A DNA stretch of 10,416 bases from DASUSH01 sp036375215. Its GTDB lineage: Bacteria; Actinomycetota; Thermoleophilia; Solirubrobacterales; 70-9. Below the pieces are notes generated by a model. That model was not told where the DNA came from and ran no database searches. It was given only the letters and a program-made list of their open reading frames with translations. A program made the position numbers and the translations under genes. Below, piece by piece: positions 6,410-10,416 of the stretch. Within the stretch, counting starts at the first letter, position 1. The number at the start of each line of letters is the position of its first letter. The stretch spans positions 1 to 10,416 of the forward strand of contig DASUSH010000110.1 of NCBI GenBank assembly GCA_036375215.1. The letters are read 5' to 3'.

Positions 6410-6498
6410 GGCCGCACGGGGCTGCCGCCCGCCAGGGGGTCGGTGGTGCGGAGCCGGCCCTCTCCCTCATTGCCCAACGTCCCTCGGCGCGCTTTCAT
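6406..6498 (-). CDS. 30-aa ORF coupled to imuB and the DUF6504-like gene
   Basis: The frame starts MKARRGTLGNEGEGRLRTTD and ends SPVRP. Its ATG (6498-6496) overlaps the imuB TGA (6497-6495) as ATGA. Its own TGA (6408-6406) overlaps the ATG of the DUF6504-like gene in the same way. A purine-rich GGCGAGGG stretch lies directly before the ATG. It therefore fills the whole imuB to DUF6504 gap with no unused bases. The peptide is basic and rich in Arg and Gly, with no hydrophobic segment. It could be a genuine microprotein of the mutasome or a leader whose translation carries ribosomes to the next gene, which lacks its own ribosome binding site. I do not recognise a family. The double overlap is the main evidence; chance cannot be excluded in GC-rich DNA. 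Confidence 0.55.
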   Translation of the reverse strand: MKARRGTLGNEGEGRLRTTDPLAGGSPVRP

Positions 6499-7757
6499 CC
6501 CTCGCCACCCCCCGGCTCCGGGAACGGGGCGAGGAGGACGCGCCGCTCGGGCACGCGCGAGTCGGGGTCGACGTCGAGCACCTGCAGGAGGGCGTCGCGG
6601 CCGGCGGCCGCGCGCACCTGGCGGACGGCCTCGCCGAGCCGCTCGCGGCGGCGCTCCGCCTGCGAGCGGGCGAGCGCGGGCTGCTCGCCCGAGGGCGGCC
6701 CGAGCTCGAGCGCGCGCAGCGCCAGGGTCGAGGCGGGGGAGGGGAGCTCGCCGAGCTTCGGCTCGAGCGCGAGGCGGAGGCGGACGACGTCGGCGCTCGC
6801 CCGCCGCAGCGCCGCCTCGGCGCGCCAGCTTCCGCCGGCCGCCAGCCGCGCCTCGAGCCGCAGCCGCCGCAGGGTCCGCCCGCGCCGCGCCCGCTGGGCG
6901 AGCAGGCGGTCGGTGAGCAGCTCGAGCGCGCGCCCGAGCTGCTGGCCGGAGGCCGCCTCGGGCAGCTCGAGCCGCTCGACGAGCTCCTCCGCCACCCGTC
7001 GCGGGCGAAGCGGCTCGTCGGCGCCGGCGGCGAGCCGGCGGGCGCGCAGCCCGAGCGCGCCGAAGCGGTCCGCGACCGCGTGCTCGGGGAGGGCGGCGAG
7101 CTCGCCGAGCGTCGCGACCCCGAGCCGCTCGAGCGCCGCCACCAGCTTCTCCGCCAGGCGCTCGGCCGCCAGGGCGTCGCGGCTCCCGGCGCCGGCCCCG
7201 GGCGCGGCCAGCCGCTCGCCGACCAGCTCGACGGGGAGCGGGGCGAGGAAGGCCCGCGTCGCCCCCGCGGGCACGATCTGCGCCCGCCGCGCCCGCGCCC
7301 TCCCGGCGGCGGCGAAGGCGCAGAAGCGGGTGGTGCCCGCGCCGATCCGGCTGGGAGCGCCGACCGCCCGCCGCGCCTTCGCGATCACCCCCTCCAGATG
7401 ACCGCCCCAGAGCCCCCGCAGGCCCTGCGCCTCGAAGAACGCCTCGCCGGCCCGCCCCGGCTCGACCGCCGCGCCGATCCCCTCGAGCCGGCGCAGCACC
7501 CGCTCCCACGCCGCGTCGGCTCGGCCCGGATCGGGCGGCACCAGGACCAGCTCCGGGCAGCGCGCCAGCGCCTCCCCGAGGCTCATCCGCGCCCGCACCC
7601 CGTAGGCCTCCGCCGGCCCCGAGACCTCGCCGACCTTCGCCTCGCCCCCCGGCTCGGGCGCGAGCGCGAGCGGCTTGGAGAGGAGGTCCTGCCGGGTGGC
7701 CGCCGCTGCCAGCAGCGGGAAGCGGGGAATGAGGACGCAGGTGACCGTGCTCTCCAT
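6495..7757 (-). CDS. imuB: ImuB-like Y-family polymerase homologue, catalytically inactive
   Basis: 420 residues with the Y-family layout: palm and fingers (about 1-200), a thumb-like HhH region (about 200-245, with VATLGELAALP and A-D-R-F-G) and a little-finger domain (about 255-355). Where Pol IV has its first metal ligand, this protein reads C-V-L-I-P-R-F-P (7-14), and the SIDE motif is replaced by G-R-A-G-E-A (101-106). The catalytic carboxylates are missing, which is the hallmark of ImuB, the adaptor that links DnaE2 to other mutasome parts. At the C-terminus, where other ImuBs carry a clamp-binding motif, I see only G-E-Q-P-A-L-A-R (357-364). ATG 7757 is chosen because the alternative ATG at 7769 lies inside the LexA box. 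No Shine-Dalgarno is visible, so the mRNA may be leaderless. It is the first gene of the cassette. Confidence 0.9.
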   Translation of the reverse strand: MESTVTCVLIPRFPLLAAAATRQDLLSKPLALAPEPGGEAKVGEVSGPAEAYGVRARMSLGEALARCPELVLVPPDPGRADAAWERVLRRLEGIGAAVEPGRAGEAFFEAQGLRGLWGGHLEGVIAKARRAVGAPSRIGAGTTRFCAFAAAGRARARRAQIVPAGATRAFLAPLPVELVGERLAAPGAGAGSRDALAAERLAEKLVAALERLGVATLGELAALPEHAVADRFGALGLRARRLAAGADEPLRPRRVAEELVERLELPEAASGQQLGRALELLTDRLLAQRARRGRTLRRLRLEARLAAGGSWRAEAALRRASADVVRLRLALEPKLGELPSPASTLALRALELGPPSGEQPALARSQAERRRERLGEAVRQVRAAAGRDALLQVLDVDPDSRVPERRVLLAPFPEPGGGEG

Positions 7758-7780
7758 GGGCGAACACATGTTCGCACATG
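7755..7780. promoter_or_regulatory. LexA binding site (SOS box) within a 26-bp extended palindrome
   Basis: CGAACACATGTTCG (7761-7774) matches the actinobacterial LexA consensus GAACRNRYGTTC. The symmetry extends to 26 bp (7755-7780) as CATG-n-GCGAAC and GTTCGC-n-CATG, with one mismatch per arm. The core is 3 nt from the imuB start codon on the minus strand and about 40 bp from the divergent lipoprotein start on the plus strand. It is the expected regulator of imuB and the cassette downstream of it, and could also affect the divergent gene. Confidence 0.9.
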
Positions 7781-7813
7781 GGGGAAGGATGGTCCAGTTG
7801 CGATCATCCAGCC

Positions 7814-8314
7814 ATGCTCCGCCGCCTGATCCCGGCCCTCGCTGCCTGTCTCCTCCTCGCCGCCTGCGGCGAGGACACGCCGACGATCACGATCGAGGAG
7901 GGGATCCCCGGCGGCGCCGATCCGGAGTCGGTCCAGGTGATCGAGGACTGGGCCGCCGCGCTCGCCATGGGCGACGTCGACGAGGCGGCCTCCTACTTCG
8001 CGATCCCGAGCGTCGCCGAGAACGGGCCGGGGGCGCTCCGGATCCGGGATCGCAAGGACGCGGTCCGCTTCAACGAGAGCCTGCCTTGCGGCGCCGAGCT
8101 GGTCCGCGCCGAAGGCCACGCCGGGCTCGTCCTCGCGACATTCCGGCTGCGCGAGCGTCCCGGGGAGGGGAGCTGCGGGGCCGGCACCGGGTCGGTGGCG
8201 AGCACCGCGTTCCGGATCGAGGACGGCGAGATCGCCGAGTGGCGCCGGATCCCGGTCCCCGGCGAGGGCGGTGGTGGTGGCGGGGTCGATCCGGCGCCGT
8301 CCGGCATCGTCTAG
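7814..8314 (+). CDS. Small lipoprotein with NTF2/SnoaL-like domain
   Basis: 166 residues. The N-terminus MLRRLIPALAACLLLAAC is a lipoprotein signal peptide with lipobox L-A-A-C18, so the mature protein is predicted to be anchored outside the membrane. The body V-I-E-D-W-A-A-A-L (42-50), G-D-V-D-E-A-A-S-Y-F, then beta-rich segments to S-T-A-F-R-I-E-D-G-E-I-A-E-W-R-R-I, follows the pattern of NTF2/SnoaL-like domains. A Cys pair may form a disulfide. The C-terminus is a Gly/Pro tail. ATG 7814 is chosen because it begins the signal peptide; an in-frame ATG at 7778 would bury it. No Shine-Dalgarno is visible. The gene diverges from imuB across a region holding a LexA box. The ligand or function is unknown. 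Confidence 0.8.
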   Translation: MLRRLIPALAACLLLAACGEDTPTITIEEGIPGGADPESVQVIEDWAAALAMGDVDEAASYFAIPSVAENGPGALRIRDRKDAVRFNESLPCGAELVRAEGHAGLVLATFRLRERPGEGSCGAGTGSVASTAFRIEDGEIAEWRRIPVPGEGGGGGGVDPAPSGIV

Positions 8315-8389
8315 TCACTGCCCTCCGGACACGCGGCCTCCGGCTGCGGGCGCGCGAGAAAGTGGGATCGGTTTCCTGCAAGGCTGCGG

Positions 8390-8419
8390 TTGACCATCCG
8401 TTTATGAATGGCGTTTAAT
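8390..8419 (+). promoter_or_regulatory. Putative sigma-70-type promoter of the livK-type gene
   Basis: TTGACC (8390-8395) and TTTAAT (8414-8419) are separated by 18 bp and match the -35 and -10 consensus at five of six positions each. Transcription would start near 8426, giving a leader of about 40 nt. A second -10-like hexamer, TATAGG (8430-8435), is close by. The segment is notably A/T-richer than its surroundings. Confidence 0.6.
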
Positions 8420-8454
8420 GGCGGCTGGGTATAGGGTGCCGCCGTCCATGAGAG

Positions 8455-8460
8455 AGGAGG
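8455..8460 (+). promoter_or_regulatory. Strong Shine-Dalgarno of the livK-type gene
   Basis: AGGAGG lies 4 nt before ATG 8465. It fixes the start and is unusual here: most other starts in the window have no Shine-Dalgarno, which fits high expression of this gene. Confidence 0.85.
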
Positions 8461-8464
8461 TTGC

Positions 8465-9784
8465 ATGAGCAAGCTCAGGCTTGTTCTTCCCGCGCTCGTC
8501 ATCCTGGTTTTCGCACTCGGGCTGACGGCTTGCGGGGATGATGATGACGACGACGGTGGTGGCAGCACGACCGCCGATATCGCGGGGGGTGAAGAGACGC
8601 TTGATCTGACGATCGGCGACTCGCTGCCGCTCAGCGGTGACCTGGCCGACTTCGGTCCTCCGGGTGAGAAAGCCGCCGACCTCGCGATCGATGAGATCAA
8701 TTCCGCGATCGAGGAGTCCGGCGTCGACCACACGGTCGAGATCGTCCACGAGGACAACTGCGGCGGTGCCGATCAGCAGTGCGCGGTCCAGGCCGCTCGC
8801 AAGCTGGTCGACTCCGAGGGCGCCAGCTGTATCGCCGGTGCCTGGGCGTCCGCCGACACGATCCCGACCGCGGAATCGGTCGCGATCCCGGACGAGGCGT
8901 TGCTGATCTCGCCCGCATCGACGAGCGATGAGATCACCGGCCTCGACGACGACGGCCTCGTCAACAGGACGTCGCCGCCGGACTCGTTCCAGGGTCCGAC
9001 GCTCGCCAATTTCATCGACGAGGAGCTCGGTGGAGCCGAGGGCAAGACCGTCAACGTCGGCGCGCGTAACGACGCGTACGGCAACGGGCTCGCGGACACG
9101 TTCACCGCGGCCTGGGAGGAGCTCGGAGGCACGGTCGGCGAGGAGGTCATCTATGACCCGAAGGCGCCGAACTACGACTCCGATGCGGAGACCCTGGTGG
9201 GCGGTGACGCCGACGCGCTCGTGATCGTCGATTTCCCGGAGACCTACAACAAGGTCGGCCCGGCGCTCGTCCGGGCGGGATTCGATCCGGGAACGACGTT
9301 CGTCACCGACGGCCTGATCTCCGGTGATCTCGCCAAGGGTGCGGGCTCGGATGCCGTTAACGGCCTCCGCGGCACCGCGCCGGGCGCTCCCGATGAGGGC
9401 GAGGCCTCGACGGCGTTCGACGAGCTGTACGTCGATGCGGAGCCCACTGACGTCGAGCGGCAGACGTTCGACGCTCAGAACTTCGACGCGGTAGTCCTCT
9501 GCTATCTGGCAGCGGTCGCGGCGGGTTCGACGGAGGGCGCCGACATGGCGGAGGTCGTCCAGACGATCTCCGGGCCGGGCGGTACGGAGTACTCCTGGCA
9601 GGAGCTCCCGGATGCGATCGAGGCTCTCCAGAACGGAGAGGACATCGACTATTTGGGCGCTTCAGGCGCGATCGACATGGACTCGTCCGGTGATGCAACC
9701 GCGGGTGTCTACGACATCTACGAGTTCTCGGACGACGCTCCGGAGGCGATCGACGAGGTCGAGGTGGCCAACCCCAACGAGTAG
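8465..9784 (+). CDS. Branched-chain amino-acid-type ABC transporter substrate-binding lipoprotein
   Basis: 439 residues, the length of LivK/type I periplasmic-binding-protein family members. The signal peptide MSKLRLVLPALVILVFALGL is followed by lipobox L-T-A-C23, then a linker of six Asp and three Gly (25-33). Mature features are a first strand L-D-L-T-I-G-D-S-L-P-L-S-G (46-58), a likely disulfide pair C99/C106, S-P-A-S-T-S (149-154), R-N-D-A-Y-G-N-G (201-208) and V-T-D-G-L (280-284). It would capture a solute outside the membrane and deliver it to a LivHM permease. The protein is strongly acidic. Third-position usage looks less GC-biased than in the neighbours, and promoter, RBS and terminator are all good, suggesting a highly expressed monocistronic gene. 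A livF-type ATPase lies convergently just downstream. Branched-chain amino acids are the family default; other ligands (amides, urea, aromatics) are possible. Confidence 0.92.
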   Translation: MSKLRLVLPALVILVFALGLTACGDDDDDDGGGSTTADIAGGEETLDLTIGDSLPLSGDLADFGPPGEKAADLAIDEINSAIEESGVDHTVEIVHEDNCGGADQQCAVQAARKLVDSEGASCIAGAWASADTIPTAESVAIPDEALLISPASTSDEITGLDDDGLVNRTSPPDSFQGPTLANFIDEELGGAEGKTVNVGARNDAYGNGLADTFTAAWEELGGTVGEEVIYDPKAPNYDSDAETLVGGDADALVIVDFPETYNKVGPALVRAGFDPGTTFVTDGLISGDLAKGAGSDAVNGLRGTAPGAPDEGEASTAFDELYVDAEPTDVERQTFDAQNFDAVVLCYLAAVAAGSTEGADMAEVVQTISGPGGTEYSWQELPDAIEALQNGEDIDYLGASGAIDMDSSGDATAGVYDIYEFSDDAPEAIDEVEVANPNE

Positions 9785-9806
9785 GGGACGGTCCCACGGA
9801 GCTCAA

Positions 9807-9848
9807 GGAGCGGTCGGAGCCTTCGGGCTCCGGCCGCTTCGTCGTTTT
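9807..9848 (+). terminator. Intrinsic terminator of the livK-type gene
   Basis: A 12-bp stem (9810-9821 against 9826-9837, one G-U pair) closes on a TTCG loop flanked by C and G, the extra-stable tetraloop type. Weaker pairs extend it to about 15 bp. A T-rich tail ending in four T residues follows (9838-9848). It starts 23 nt after the stop codon. Confidence 0.9.
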
Positions 9849-9923
9849 AGGGGGCGGGTGCCGGCGGCAGGTGAGTGGAAGGATTCGAGGACACCGTCCC
9901 GCCCCGTGCTGCCATCGGCGGCC

Positions 9924-10416
9924 CTAGCTCTCGCGCCGGCCCTCGTCGGTCCCCGGGGCCTCGCCGATCCGCTCCTCCGGAGGGACCTCGTCCGCCGCGT
10001 CGACGCGGGCGGTGCCGCCGAGGTAGAGCTCCGCCACCTTGGGATCGTCGAGCAGGTCCTTGCCGGGGCCCTCGAAGCGGTCCTTGCCGAGGTCGAGGAC
10101 GTAGCCGCGGCTCGACATCGAGAGCGCCCGGCGCGCGTTCTGCTCGACCATCACGATCGTGACGCCCTCCTTGTTGACCTCCTCGACCTTCTCGAAGATC
10201 GCCTCGACGAACGCGGGGGCGAGGCCGGCGGACGGCTCGTCGAGCAGCAGCACCTTCGGATCGGGCATGAGCGCCCGGGCCATCGCGACCATCTGGCGCT
10301 CGCCGCCGGACATCGTCCCGACCTGCTGGCCGGTCCGCTCGCCGAGGCGCGGGAAGAGCTGAAACATCCTGGTCAGCTGCGCCTTCTTCGTCGAGGGGTC
10401 GAGGATCCCCATCTCG
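9924..10416 (-). CDS. livF: LivF-type ABC transporter ATP-binding protein, C-terminal part (5' end outside window)
   Basis: About 163 residues are visible; the N-terminus with the Walker A motif lies beyond the window edge. Visible elements are, in order, the ABC signature M-S-G-G-E-R-Q-M, Walker B K-V-L-L-L-D-E-P, the D-loop S-A-G-L-A-P, and V-E-Q-N in place of the usual H-loop histidine, which is typical of LivF/LivG ATPases. The family core ends at E-L-Y-L-G-G; here about 28 extra, mostly acidic residues follow. The in-frame Met at 10412 is internal, because the frame stays open to the edge. It would hydrolyse ATP to drive a branched-chain amino-acid-type importer, probably together with the neighbouring binding protein although the two genes converge. 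The 3' intergenic region holds the livK-type terminator and nothing else I can identify. Confidence 0.92.
   Translation of the reverse strand, partial: EMGILDPSTKKAQLTRMFQLFPRLGERTGQQVGTMSGGERQMVAMARALMPDPKVLLLDEPSAGLAPAFVEAIFEKVEEVNKEGVTIVMVEQNARRALSMSSRGYVLDLGKDRFEGPGKDLLDDPKVAELYLGGTARVDAADEVPPEERIGEAPGTDEGRRES

Noticed and set aside
6168..6470. Upstream extension of the dnaE2 frame to 6470, adding about 100 residues
   Set aside because: The extension is Arg-rich and overlaps the whole DUF6504-like gene; the ATGA overlap at 6167-6164 gives a better start.
6408..7829. 473-aa open frame antisense to imuB
   Set aside because: Low-complexity shadow; it has no motifs and the opposite strand encodes a recognisable Y-family fold.
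9291..9301. GAAC-GAC-GTTC, which resembles a LexA box
   Set aside because: The spacer is 3 nt instead of 4 and it lies inside the coding region of the livK-type gene.

Overview
The window is high-GC bacterial chromosome that looks like an actinobacterium, most plausibly class Thermoleophilia (Solirubrobacterales/Gaiellales type). The reasons are the strong GC bias at codon third positions, the Gram-positive LexA box (GAAC-N4-GTTC), the ImuB/DnaE2 mutagenesis cassette with a DUF6504-like partner, and the style of the lipoprotein substrate-binding protein. The taxonomic call is inference from gene content, not a computed placement.

Layout. (1) Positions 1-580 hold the 3' end of a 23S rRNA gene, a complete 5S rRNA gene and a strong intrinsic terminator, i.e. 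the end of an rRNA operon. (2) Positions 602-1786 (+) encode an M28-type zinc metallopeptidase with hydrophobic segments, one pair placed inside the catalytic core. (3) Convergent to it, across a long hairpin, lies a pyridoxamine-5'-phosphate-oxidase-like gene (about 1872-2337, -) carrying two separate one-base deletions. (4) Positions 2426-7757 (-) are an SOS mutagenesis locus. It reads imuB, a 30-codon ORF, a DUF6504-like gene and dnaE2, all joined by ATGA start/stop overlaps. It is followed by a small unknown gene with its own perfect LexA box. (5) Divergent from imuB, across a 56-bp region containing the other LexA box, is a small NTF2-like lipoprotein gene (7814-8314, +). (6) A branched-chain amino-acid-type (LivK) substrate-binding lipoprotein (8465-9784, +) has a recognisable promoter, a strong RBS and a terminator. 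It is convergent with the C-terminal part of a livF-type ATPase gene (9924 to the window edge, -).

How it works together. The central region is a DNA-damage-inducible mutasome. LexA would repress transcription at the box before imuB and, independently, at the box before the small gene downstream of dnaE2. ImuB here is a Y-family polymerase fold without the catalytic acidic residues, so it is expected to be an adaptor, while DnaE2 keeps all three polymerase aspartates. No imuA/imuA' gene is adjacent; its place in the cassette is taken by the DUF6504-like protein and the 30-aa ORF.

Most interesting items: the separately SOS-boxed small gene (2426-2665); the doubly ATGA-coupled 30-aa ORF (6406-6498); a palindromic repeat-like element read through in frame inside dnaE2 (5837-5874); and a Hda-like clamp-binding motif (QLALPL) in DnaE2 with no clear one in ImuB. 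No stretch longer than 300 bases lacks a gene, and I saw no tRNA, CRISPR array, transposase or insertion sequence.
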